Notes under the pieces: generated by a model
Databases searched by the model: none
Told to the model about the DNA's origin: nothing
The model's input: only the letters and a program-made list of their open reading frames with translations
Made by a program: the position numbers and the translations under genes
Assembly (NCBI GenBank): GCA_027066725.1
Contig: JAMONC010000142.1
Location: 1 to 11,996, forward strand
From: Desulfobacterales bacterium
Lineage (GTDB): Bacteria > Desulfobacterota > Dissulfuribacteria > Dissulfuribacterales > JAMONC01
Direction of reading: 5' to 3'
Length of the DNA: 11,996 nucleotides
Shown here: positions 1 through 6,519 of the stretch, piece by piece
Numbering within the stretch: position 1 is the stretch's first letter
How the letters are laid out: every line of letters begins with the position of its first letter

Positions 1-107
1 CTTGCCATTGCTTCATCAAGTATATAGATATACTTCTGGCACATCTTATCTAACTCAATAGCCTCTTCCATTGTATCCATGCTTTCAGGTTCAGGTATGC
101 GCTTCAT
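1..107 (-). CDS. N-terminal fragment of an unknown protein, possibly a SAM-dependent methyltransferase
   Basis: This is the first 35 codons of a gene that runs off the left edge. It starts at ATG 107-105, with a GGAG Shine-Dalgarno element 4-9 bases upstream, and begins MKRIPEPESMDTMEEAIELD. The opening MKRIPEPE-x-MD followed by an acidic helix resembles the N-terminus of a group of class I SAM methyltransferases that I remember from Desulfovibrio-type genomes. No SAM-binding glycine motif lies inside the fragment, so that assignment is a recollection only. A plausible promoter lies 54-82 bases upstream. I am fairly sure it is a real gene because of its ribosome site, promoter and amino-acid composition. 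I am not sure of its function. Confidence 0.6.
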   Translation of the reverse strand, partial: MKRIPEPESMDTMEEAIELDKMCQKYIYILDEAMA

Positions 108-160
108 CGTGTGCCTCCAGAAATTTTAAGTAGAGGTTATTAGTACTTTAACTTTATAAC

Positions 161-189
161 TTTATAGTTTTATTTCTTACATATCGCAA
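161..189 (-). promoter_or_regulatory. Predicted sigma-70-type promoter of the left-edge gene
   Basis: Read on the minus strand there is TTGCGA (184-189), a 17-base spacer, and TATAAA (161-166). The spacing is ideal and both boxes are close to consensus. The start of transcription would fall near 154, giving a leader of about 47 bases before the ATG at 107. The region is very AT-rich, so chance matches are possible. Confidence 0.4.
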
Positions 190-282
190 CTCTAAGCTCA
201 AGTCTTTATTTTTTTAAAGAGAAAATTTCAAGAAGTTATTACAGTACAATAGCACGGTATATACGGTCATATATTGATATAA

Positions 283-306
283 CAGTAAAAATAGTCTTTT
301 TTACTG
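283..306. repeat. 9-bp perfect inverted repeat (CAGTAAAAA / TTTTTACTG)
   Basis: The arms 283-291 and 298-306 are exactly complementary around a six-base loop. The arm ends in a run of T on both strands, so it could act as a weak bidirectional terminator. It is followed after one base by the next stem (308-333). Confidence 0.55.
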
Positions 307-439
307 GAGGTGACTGGCTCTTTATAGCCACCTTTATTGCGGGCGAAAACAGATGTAATGGTGACAAGTGGTGTGCCACCAAGTCTTTAAAGTTTTTATG
401 TCGTCTTGACCGTGTCATGCCAACTTAAAAAGCAAGAAG

Positions 440-459
440 TATACCTTATTAGAGGTATA
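440..459. repeat. 7-bp perfect inverted repeat (TATACCT / AGGTATA)
   Basis: The arms 440-446 and 453-459 are exactly complementary around a six-base loop. There is no T-run after it on either strand, so it is not a typical terminator. It may be an operator or part of a larger RNA fold. Confidence 0.45.
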
Positions 460-557
460 GGATTTTCAATAAATAGCGACTCCTTATTGCCCATTTTTGG
501 CACACTATTAGGACAAATTATTAAAGAAGACAAAAAATGTCACCGTATTTAAAATTT

Positions 558-605
558 TTGTCTCGACAAGTTTTGAAATCCCTATAGTAAATTGTCGAAT
601 GACAA
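558..605. repeat. Two TTGTC-GACAA dyads with 2- and 4-base centres
   Basis: TTGTC-TC-GACAA lies at 558-569 and TTGTC-GAAT-GACAA at 592-605. Both have the same half-site, repeated 34 bases apart, and both lie just downstream of the channel gene. Further GACAA cores occur at 512-516 and 529-533. The different centre lengths argue somewhat against one strict operator. The stems are too short to be confident terminators. Confidence 0.4.
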
Positions 606-619
606 ATCTAAACATCCTT

Positions 620-1690
620 TTATGTCTTTTCATTATATAAATGCACATCTCTTTGAGGAAATGGGATTACTATCTGGTTTTGTTCAAAGATATCATAAAT
701 TGCATATAGGAGTTCATGAATAGTTAGTCCTTTTAGGGAAGGATCTGAGACCCAACAAAGTAATTCAAAATTTATAGAGGAATCTGCAAATTCTCTTAGT
801 CTTACACGTGCAGCAGGTTCTTTTACTACTTGAGGGTTATCATAAGCGACTTTTAACAGAAGTTGTTCCACCTTTTTAAGATCACTTCCGTATGCAACAC
901 CAATGGGAACTCTTATTCTAAATCTTGGTATAGGTGCACTTTCGTTTATAATCTTAGAGTTTGCCATTATGGAATTTGGGATAGTAATTAATACATCATC
1001 TCGTGTTTTTATTCTTGTTGAGCGTATCCCTATATCAACTACCTCTCCTCTTTCACCAGAATCTAAGATTATATAATCTCCTACTTGATAAGCTTTATCA
1101 AAAAATATACTTATTCCACCAAAGAAGTTTGCAAGGCTATCTTTTGCAGCTAAGGCAACGGCAATACCTGCAATACCTGCTGATGCAAAAAGTGGGGTTA
1201 GATTAACTTTCCATATTGATAGTATCCATAAAATGCCACATACGATAATTACTACTCTTATGACATTTTTTAGAAGTAAAAATATGTCTTTGCCTGTAGT
1301 ACCTTGATGTATTAAAGAAGAAAGACTTATATCTGATATAACTCCTACGATCCTAAGGGAGGCAATAACCCACAAAAGCAAAATAAAACTTTTAATTGTA
1401 TCTGGGATTATATAATTCCAAGGAGAAGGAATCTTCCATATTAAGATAGCATTTAAAACACCGAATAATATTATAGTCCCAAAAATAGGGGCATGTAAAA
1501 GCTTTATTATTTTATCATCTAAAGTGGTTTTTGTGGCACTGGTCAATCTCTTTAATACTCGGTCCAATAGGAGATCTACAACTTTAGCAATTAATAGATA
1601 AATAATAAGAATTGCTAAGGCCTTTAATATAGGATATTTGTTAAAGGCAGAGTAATTATTTAAGAAATTTTCTAAGTTAGGAATATGCAT
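620..1690 (-). CDS. MscS-family small-conductance mechanosensitive channel
   Basis: This is a homo-oligomeric inner-membrane channel that opens under membrane tension and releases solutes during osmotic downshock. The 356-residue protein has three to four hydrophobic segments (about 21-41, 66-86, 100-118, 138-159). They are followed by the Gly/Ala-rich pore helix typical of MscS (about 165-195, with ASAGIAGIAVALAAKDSLANF). Next come the beta domain (FDKAYQVGDYI; GEVVDIGIRSTRIKTRDDVLITIPNS, about 198-240) and the C-terminal cytoplasmic cage ending IPFPQRDVHL. I chose ATG 1690 because GAGG lies nine bases upstream. A GTG three codons earlier (1699) falls directly against the same GAGG and would be too close to it. 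The family is unambiguous; the exact subgroup and conducted solute are not. No clear promoter or terminator was found for it. Confidence 0.93.
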   Translation of the reverse strand: MHIPNLENFLNNYSAFNKYPILKALAILIIYLLIAKVVDLLLDRVLKRLTSATKTTLDDKIIKLLHAPIFGTIILFGVLNAILIWKIPSPWNYIIPDTIKSFILLLWVIASLRIVGVISDISLSSLIHQGTTGKDIFLLLKNVIRVVIIVCGILWILSIWKVNLTPLFASAGIAGIAVALAAKDSLANFFGGISIFFDKAYQVGDYIILDSGERGEVVDIGIRSTRIKTRDDVLITIPNSIMANSKIINESAPIPRFRIRVPIGVAYGSDLKKVEQLLLKVAYDNPQVVKEPAARVRLREFADSSINFELLCWVSDPSLKGLTIHELLYAIYDIFEQNQIVIPFPQRDVHLYNEKT

Positions 1691-1755
1691 AATTGTCACC
1701 CTCTATCAGCTTTTTTTAATTAAGTCAAGTTATATGCTAGATTATAAAAAATATA

Positions 1756-1784
1756 TTGACAATTTTTATTGAAAAGAGTAGATA
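1756..1784 (+). promoter_or_regulatory. Predicted promoter of rpsT
   Basis: A perfect -35 box TTGACA (1756-1761) is followed after 17 bases by TAGATA (1779-1784), a poor -10 box. Transcription would start near 1791, leaving a leader of about 35 bases that contains the strong ribosome site at 1811-1819. Support comes mainly from the -35 box and from its position before a ribosomal protein gene. Confidence 0.45.
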
Positions 1785-1825
1785 GAAACGTCCTATATGA
1801 TGAAAAATATAAAGGAGGAAGTAAA

Positions 1826-2104
1826 TTGGCCAATCACAAATCTGCCATTAAAAGAATGCGCCAAAATGAGAAAAGAAGGCAGAGAAATCGTGCAAGAAAG
1901 ACAAGGATTAAGAATCTCATTAAAGCTGTAAACCAAGCTATAGAAGAAAAATCTATTGAAAAAGCTGAGGAGAAACTTCGTCTTGCACAAAAGATTATTG
2001 ATCGTACTGCTGCAAAAGGAACTATCCATCATAGAAATGCTGCAAGAAAGATTTCTCGCTTAATGAAAAAGGTAAGCGCTCTTAAGAAGGCAGTAGGGGA
2101 ATAA
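1826..2104 (+). CDS. rpsT: 30S ribosomal protein S20
   Basis: S20 is a primary 16S rRNA-binding protein of the small ribosomal subunit. The 92-residue product begins MANHKSAIKRMRQNEKRRQRN and is mostly basic helix throughout, ending in the typical KGTIHHRNAARKISRLMKK region. I start it at TTG 1826. It is preceded by a very strong AAAGGAGGAA (1811-1820) at the right distance, and the protein then matches the normal S20 start and length of about 85-92 residues. An upstream TTG at 1769 would add 19 residues unlike S20 and overlaps the promoter. A UUG start is also used by E. coli rpsT, where it takes part in autogenous control, so it may be meaningful here. The gene is monocistronic, with its own promoter and terminator. 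Confidence 0.96.
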   Translation: MANHKSAIKRMRQNEKRRQRNRARKTRIKNLIKAVNQAIEEKSIEKAEEKLRLAQKIIDRTAAKGTIHHRNAARKISRLMKKVSALKKAVGE

Positions 2105-2155
2105 TTTTTTTAAATCTTTTTCAATTTGATCTACTATCTTATCCCTTATGAAACT

Positions 2156-2190
2156 AAATAGAGGAGAAATTTTTCTCCTCTATTTTTTTG
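2156..2190 (+). terminator. Rho-independent terminator of rpsT
   Basis: A near-perfect stem (AATAGAGGAGA paired with TCTCCTCTATT, arms within 2156-2169 and 2172-2185) is followed by a long run of T with one G. It lies 52 bases after the rpsT stop codon. The minus-strand reading also has an A/T-rich flank but no gene that needs it. Confidence 0.88.
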
Positions 2191-2239
2191 TTTTTTTACT
2201 TTACTTAAGTTCTTTGTCTTAAAACCATTTCTTTTTGGG

Positions 2240-2269
2240 TTGATTTATTCAAACGTTGCCTCCTATATT
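2240..2269 (+). promoter_or_regulatory. Possible promoter of the short-chain dehydrogenase
   Basis: TTGATT (2240-2245) and TATATT (2264-2269) are separated by 18 bases, one more than ideal. The predicted start of transcription is near 2276, about 38 bases before the ATG. The terminator just upstream implies that this gene needs its own promoter. Confidence 0.35.
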
Positions 2270-2313
2270 AAAATAACTCATTAAATTAAAATCAAAATAA
2301 AGGGTAATATAAA

Positions 2314-3174
2314 ATGGAGCTTAAAAGTAAAGTAGCATTAATTCCTGGAGCAATAAGGGGAATAGGGCTTTGTATTGCTAAATTCCTTGGCATGCAAGGT
2401 GTGAAATTGATTCTTCCTTATTATGACTGGTTAGATGATTTAGAAAATATGCATAAGACCCTTGATGAATTAGATATAGAATATATTTCTTTACCAGCAG
2501 ATTTGAGATATGAAGAGCAAGTAAAAGATGTAATTGATAAGGGGATTAATAGATTCGGCAGGTTGGATATTTTAATTAATAATATAGAAAGGGGGGGATG
2601 GCCTTTAGTCCATGGCCCTTATGTACCTAAGCAATGGCAACTTGAATTTGAGACTACAGTTAATGCAAAGTGGTACTTATTTAATCATGCTTTAAAATAT
2701 TTAAAGCAACATAAAGAAGGAGTTGTAGTAAATATTACCTCTATTTCTGCTGAAGTAGGTCGAAGTGGCCCTTGTAGTTTGATTTTTAACGATTGCTACA
2801 GCCTTTCTAACAAAGGAGTCTCTGTTCTTACAAAGACATGGGCGAGACAGGGAGCACCCGAGGTTAGGGTAAATGAATTAATGCTTGGTATCATAGAGAC
2901 TCGCCATGGTCCTAAAACTAGGGGATGGTCTCTTTTATCAGAAGATCAGAAACAAGAACTACTTGATCATACCTTATTAGCTCGTACTGGTACAGTAGAA
3001 GAAGTAGCTAAGGCAGTTTTGTTTTTGGTAAAAGATGCAACATTTATGACAGGAGCTACCTTGATTATGGATGGAGGATATCTTCTTGGAGCAGATGGTG
3101 TTCTTCCTATGCCTAAAGGAGTAGTTGATCCTAATGAACCAACTTTTGGAGGTAGTAAGCCACCTAATGTATGA
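2314..3174 (+). CDS. Short-chain dehydrogenase/reductase with an atypical active site
   Basis: This is an NAD(P)-binding Rossmann-fold protein of the SDR superfamily, 286 residues, slightly longer than the classical 250. The dinucleotide loop is present as PGAIRGIG (11-18), with Pro where Thr is usual. The NNAG motif reads NNIE (89-92). The catalytic segment has serines at 143 and 145 and Tyr162, but the Lys of YxxxK is displaced by one: the sequence is YSLSNK, so Asn166 sits in the Lys position and Lys167 follows. The Ser-to-Tyr spacing (17-19) is also longer than the usual 13. The C-terminus has the normal FMTGATLIMDGGY (244-256) and then a Pro/Gly-rich tail. It may be an SDR with a rearranged active site or a non-catalytic cofactor-binding protein. 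The substrate is unknown. Its stop codon directly abuts that of the convergent dGTPase gene. Confidence 0.88.
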   Translation: MELKSKVALIPGAIRGIGLCIAKFLGMQGVKLILPYYDWLDDLENMHKTLDELDIEYISLPADLRYEEQVKDVIDKGINRFGRLDILINNIERGGWPLVHGPYVPKQWQLEFETTVNAKWYLFNHALKYLKQHKEGVVVNITSISAEVGRSGPCSLIFNDCYSLSNKGVSVLTKTWARQGAPEVRVNELMLGIIETRHGPKTRGWSLLSEDQKQELLDHTLLARTGTVEEVAKAVLFLVKDATFMTGATLIMDGGYLLGADGVLPMPKGVVDPNEPTFGGSKPPNV

Positions 3175-4281
3175 TTAAACTACTGGTGAAGGAATAAATA
3201 TCCTTGCATAAAGATCTTGAGCATATCTATCTGTCATTCCAGCTATAAAATCGCATACTTTTCTTTCATATGGTTCATCATCTTCTCGTCTAACATCTTC
3301 TTCAAAGAGTCTTTTTCTTTCTTCCCAAAATTTATCAGGATGCTTTAGGAAATATTCATATAAGTCGAAAAGAATCTTACGAGCCTTTTCGAATTCATTG
3401 TGTACTTGAGGGGCTCTATAAACATTGTGATATAAAAATGCTCTTAGTTCAAGCATTGCTTTATGGACTCTATCACTTATAGAAAGGTGCATTTGACCAT
3501 TTACAATCTTGGTATTCATAACCACATCTCTAATCATAGTGGTAATACGCTCAGAATGAATTTTACCGAAAACTTTTGTACAATTATCTGGAACATCTTT
3601 TTCTTTTATTACACCACTTCTTATAGCATCATCCAGGTCATGGCTAAGATATGCAATTACATCAGCAATGCGTACAACTCTGCCTTCCATTGTAAAAGCC
3701 CAATCATCGTCATCATCGGGGATAATATTACCAAAGCCTTTAGAATGTTTAAGGATACCATCACGTACTTCATGTGTGAGGTTAAGTCCTTTACCACCAT
3801 TTTCAAGGACATCCACTACTCTAAGGCTTTGTTGACAATGAGAAAAACCTCCTGGAACAATCTCATTAAGAACAGTTTCTCCTGCATGTCCAAATGGTGT
3901 ATGTCCAAGATCATGGCCAAGGGCAATAGCTTCTGTGAGATCTTCATTAAGTTTAAGAGCACGAGCAATAGTTCTTGCAATTTCAGATACTTCAAGGGTA
4001 TGGGTAAGTCTAGTTCTATAGTGATCTCCCATTGGAGAGAGAAATACTTGGGTTTTATGTTTAAGTCGTCTAAATGCCTTAGAATATACGATCCTATCCC
4101 TATCGCGTTGGAATTCTGTCCTCATGTTGCATGGAGCACAGGGATAGAGTCTACCCCTGCTATTGCTGCTCAAGCATGCATATGGGCTCAAAATTGCACG
4201 TTCACGCTCTTCGAGTTCTTCCCTAATGGTTTTTGTAGAAAAAGACGTTATAGGGGTTGAAGTATGTGCATCAGTATACAT
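3175..4281 (-). CDS. dgt: Deoxyguanosinetriphosphate triphosphohydrolase-like protein (HD superfamily)
   Basis: This is a metal-dependent phosphohydrolase that splits dNTPs to deoxynucleoside and triphosphate, helping to balance the dNTP pool. The 368-residue product shows the dGTPase signature FQRDRDRIVYSKAFRRL (57-73) and the metal ligands in order: His94 (RLTHTLEV), His123-Asp124 (GHDLGHTPFGHAGE) and Asp207 (RIADVIAYLSHDLDDA). A run of five Asp (189-193) lies in the variable loop before Asp207. I chose ATG 4281. Homologues as I remember them begin near the IREELEERE segment, and there is no later ATG, GTG or TTG before it. No Shine-Dalgarno site precedes ATG 4281 or the earlier ATG 4323. 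A well-spaced promoter (4288-4316) places the RNA start on the A of this ATG, so translation may be leaderless. The open frame itself runs back to 4494, but that part overlaps the divergent synthetase gene and its promoter. Confidence 0.9.
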   Translation of the reverse strand: MYTDAHTSTPITSFSTKTIREELEERERAILSPYACLSSNSRGRLYPCAPCNMRTEFQRDRDRIVYSKAFRRLKHKTQVFLSPMGDHYRTRLTHTLEVSEIARTIARALKLNEDLTEAIALGHDLGHTPFGHAGETVLNEIVPGGFSHCQQSLRVVDVLENGGKGLNLTHEVRDGILKHSKGFGNIIPDDDDDWAFTMEGRVVRIADVIAYLSHDLDDAIRSGVIKEKDVPDNCTKVFGKIHSERITTMIRDVVMNTKIVNGQMHLSISDRVHKAMLELRAFLYHNVYRAPQVHNEFEKARKILFDLYEYFLKHPDKFWEERKRLFEEDVRREDDEPYERKVCDFIAGMTDRYAQDLYARIFIPSPVV

Positions 4282-4287
4282 ATAGTT

Positions 4288-4316
4288 TTTATATATGCTA
4301 AAAAAAATAATATCAA
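4288..4316 (-). promoter_or_regulatory. Predicted promoter of dgt placing the RNA start at the ATG
   Basis: On the minus strand, TTGATA (4311-4316) and TATAAA (4288-4293) are separated by exactly 17 bases. Six bases (AACTAT) follow the -10 box and then the ATG at 4281. Initiation at the usual distance would therefore start on the start codon itself. It lies back-to-back with the synthetase promoter. Confidence 0.45.
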
Positions 4317-4341
4317 GTCTCATTTTATGTAAAAAATATAT

Positions 4342-4370
4342 TTGGCAAACGGAATTTTTATATGGATAAT
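4342..4370 (+). promoter_or_regulatory. Predicted promoter of the acyl-CoA synthetase operon
   Basis: TTGGCA (4342-4347) is followed by a 17-base spacer and GATAAT (4365-4370), each one base from consensus. Transcription would start near 4377, giving a leader of about 43 bases to ATG 4420. It diverges from the dgt promoter, with only 25 bases between the two -35 boxes. Confidence 0.5.
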
Positions 4371-4419
4371 GTAAATAGAGATGGTTTGGGTGTACGGTTA
4401 AGGTCGTCGGGGGTTTGTT

Positions 4420-6519
4420 ATGCTTGAAAAACTTTTTTCTCCAGCGAGTGTGGCTATTATTGGGGCATCTAATACGCCAGGTAAGGTCGGACATGATGTT
4501 CTTAAAAATCTTTTGGACATGGGATTTCCAGGTGAAATTTATCCAATAAATCCAAAGGCAGATAAAATACTAGGAATAAAAGCGTGGGCAGATATAGAAT
4601 CTGTTCCTACAGCTCCAGATCTTGTAGTTATTGCTATAAGAGCGCCTCTTGTACCTTCTGTTGTTGAGTCATGTGGAAAGAAGGGCTCTAAGATTGTTGT
4701 AGTCCTTTCAGCAGGTTTTAGAGAGGTTGGTGGAGAAGGTGCAAAACTTGAGAGAGAGCTTCTTGATATTGCAGCTAAATATGGAATAAGAATTGTTGGT
4801 CCTAACTGTTTAGGTGTAATGGATACAGGTTCTAAACTTAATGCAACCTTTGCTGCCTCTGTTCCTCCACCAGGTTCTATCGGATTTTTTTCTCAATCAG
4901 GTGCTCTTTGTCTTGCTGTACTTGAGTGGGCAGCAGGTACAAGGGTTGGACTCTCTAGGTTTGTGAGTCTTGGTAATAAGGCAGATATATCTGAGATAGA
5001 AATGCTCTTAGCTATGGAGCCTCATAATGATACCAAAGTAATCTTAGGATATTTAGAAGGTGTAAGCAATGGTAGAGCCTTGATGGAGACAGCTAAAAAA
5101 GTAACAAGGAATAAACCTGTAGTAGTTTTAAAATCAGGTAGCACTGCAGCAGGAGCTAGGGCTGCATCATCTCATACTGGATCGTTGGCAGGATCATCTC
5201 AGGCTTTTTCTGCAGCATGTAGGCAATCTGGCATTATAAGAACTGCAAATACGAGGCAATTTTTAAATTTGGCATTAGCACTGGCATTTCAACCAGTACC
5301 TAAAGGTGGAAATATTGCAATTATCACAAACTCAGGTGGGCCTGGGATACTGGCAGCAGATGCCTGTGATAAATTAAATTTAAATATACCAACGCTATCA
5401 CAAGACACTGTCTCTGCTCTTAGGCAAGTTTTGCCTCCAATGGCATCTTATTATAATCCAATAGATGTTTTAGGAGATGCAAAGGCAAGTAGATATGGAC
5501 AAGTTTTAGATGTGATTATAAAAGATCCAATTGTGAATGCAGTTATGGTGCTTGGTACACCAACAGCTATGCTTGATGTTGCTGAGGCAGCAAGAGAGAT
5601 TGTTCAAATTTCTAAAAAGACAGATCTTACTATAGTTACTTGTTTTATGGGGGAAGAAAAAGTAAGAGAAGGAAGAAAGATTCTTATGGAAGGTGGTGTA
5701 CCTACTTATGAGACACCTGAGGAGGCTGCTGAAGTTTTAAAGTTTATGTGGAGTCATAGGCTTTGGCTTGAAAGAAAAGAGCAACCGCCTGTAGAAGTTA
5801 AGAGAGATATTGAGAGAGCAAGAACAATAATACTTAATGCACAAGGAGAAAAACATAAACTTATATCTCCAGAAGATGTAACAGCTATTTTGGAAAGCTA
5901 TGGGATTAGACAGCCCAAAACAGAGATTGCAAGAAGTGCGGATGAATGCATAGAAAAGGCTGAGGCAATTGGTTATCCTGTGGTTATGAAGGTTTTGGCA
6001 ATGGATATAACCCATAAGAGCGATTTAGGCGGAGTAAAGGTGGGGCTAAAATCTCCGGATGAAGTTCGTCAAGCATTTAATGAGATAACATCTAGAGTGA
6101 TTAGGATTAAACCAGAAGCCCAACTTGTAGGTGTACAGATTCAAGAGATGATAACTGATGCAAGAGAGGTTATTGTAGGCTTTACAAGAGATCCCCAATT
6201 TGGTCCACTTATTATGTGTGGGCTTGGAGGTATTTTTGTAGAAGTTTTAAAGGATGTAGCTTTTAGAATTGCACCTGTTACAAAACAAGATATAAGAGAA
6301 ATGTTAAGAGAAATAAGGGCTTTTCCTGTACTTCAGGGCATTAGAGGTCAAGCTCCTGCTGATCTTGAAGCCTTAGAGGATACAGTGGCAGCCCTTTCAC
6401 AATTGGCTTTAGATTTTCCAGAGATTATGGAAGGTGAGATAAACCCCTTGATGGTGAGACCTGTTGGTCAAGGGGTAGTAGCAGTAGATGCTAGATTTAT
6501 ATTGAGAGGCGAGTCATGA
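4420..6519 (+). CDS. Acetate/acyl-CoA ligase (ADP-forming), fused alpha and beta subunits
   Basis: It catalyses acyl-CoA + ADP + phosphate to acid + ATP + CoA, a one-enzyme route for making ATP from acetyl-CoA or other acyl-CoA esters; the reverse direction activates acids. The 699 residues hold, in order, a CoA-binding Rossmann domain (about 1-130, starting LFSPASVAIIGASNTPGKVG), succinyl-CoA-synthetase-like ligase domains (about 150-450), and a C-terminal ATP-grasp domain (about 480-699). The phosphorylated His of the alpha part is His252 in SSHTGSLAG. The beta part has GYPVVMKVL (Lys524) and His532 in THKSDLGGVKVGL, where the second phospho-His of the family lies, and the EGEINPL motif (671-677). 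All key residues seen are intact. Translation starts at ATG 4420 behind a GGGGG run seven bases upstream, a modest ribosome site. The stop overlaps the start of the next gene (ATGA). True substrate preference cannot be read from the sequence. Confidence 0.93.
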   Translation: MLEKLFSPASVAIIGASNTPGKVGHDVLKNLLDMGFPGEIYPINPKADKILGIKAWADIESVPTAPDLVVIAIRAPLVPSVVESCGKKGSKIVVVLSAGFREVGGEGAKLERELLDIAAKYGIRIVGPNCLGVMDTGSKLNATFAASVPPPGSIGFFSQSGALCLAVLEWAAGTRVGLSRFVSLGNKADISEIEMLLAMEPHNDTKVILGYLEGVSNGRALMETAKKVTRNKPVVVLKSGSTAAGARAASSHTGSLAGSSQAFSAACRQSGIIRTANTRQFLNLALALAFQPVPKGGNIAIITNSGGPGILAADACDKLNLNIPTLSQDTVSALRQVLPPMASYYNPIDVLGDAKASRYGQVLDVIIKDPIVNAVMVLGTPTAMLDVAEAAREIVQISKKTDLTIVTCFMGEEKVREGRKILMEGGVPTYETPEEAAEVLKFMWSHRLWLERKEQPPVEVKRDIERARTIILNAQGEKHKLISPEDVTAILESYGIRQPKTEIARSADECIEKAEAIGYPVVMKVLAMDITHKSDLGGVKVGLKSPDEVRQAFNEITSRVIRIKPEAQLVGVQIQEMITDAREVIVGFTRDPQFGPLIMCGLGGIFVEVLKDVAFRIAPVTKQDIREMLREIRAFPVLQGIRGQAPADLEALEDTVAALSQLALDFPEIMEGEINPLMVRPVGQGVVAVDARFILRGES

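Larger units (their letters stand above)
108..619. other. 512-base stretch without a convincing gene, rich in short inverted repeats
   Basis: This lies between the 3' end of the channel gene and the start of the left-edge gene, both on the minus strand. I find no RNA gene and no open frame with a Shine-Dalgarno site. Positions 283-605 hold a run of dyads: 283-291/298-306 (9 bp, 6-base loop); 308-311 with 330-333 and 316-319 with 326-329 (bulged stem); 367-374 with 375-381, pairing as TGGTG/CACCA around a TGC loop; 440-446/453-459 (7 bp, 6-base loop); 529-532/538-541; 558-562/565-569; and 592-596/601-605. It is less AT-rich between 300 and 420 than on either side. It could be a structured RNA, a decayed insertion element or an operator cluster. 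I cannot decide between these. Confidence 0.5.

Noticed and set aside
363..378. Possible sigma-54 promoter on the minus strand (TGGCAC-N5-TTGT)
   Set aside because: The essential GC of the -12 element is GT here, there is no gene start nearby, and the match overlaps a hairpin that explains the sequence equally well.
239..418. Minus-strand open frame of 59 codons beginning MTRSRRHKNF, basic and without repeats
   Set aside because: It has no Shine-Dalgarno sequence or promoter, spans three of the inverted repeats, and another frame of the same strand is also open for about 40 codons here. I see no family resemblance. Conservation in relatives would be needed to revive it.
1769..1825. N-terminal extension of S20 from an upstream TTG
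   Set aside because: The 19 extra residues do not match S20, the codon lies within the predicted promoter spacer, and the strong ribosome site sits just before TTG 1826.
3463..4260. Long plus-strand open frame of 265 codons opposite the dGTPase gene
   Set aside because: It is a shadow of the dgt coding frame: its translation is rich in Ser, Ile, Asn and Cys without domains, and dgt has intact catalytic motifs.
4282..4494. Extension of the dGTPase frame back to 4494
   Set aside because: It would overlap the start of the divergent synthetase and cover both promoters. It has no ribosome site, and the family starts close to the chosen Met.
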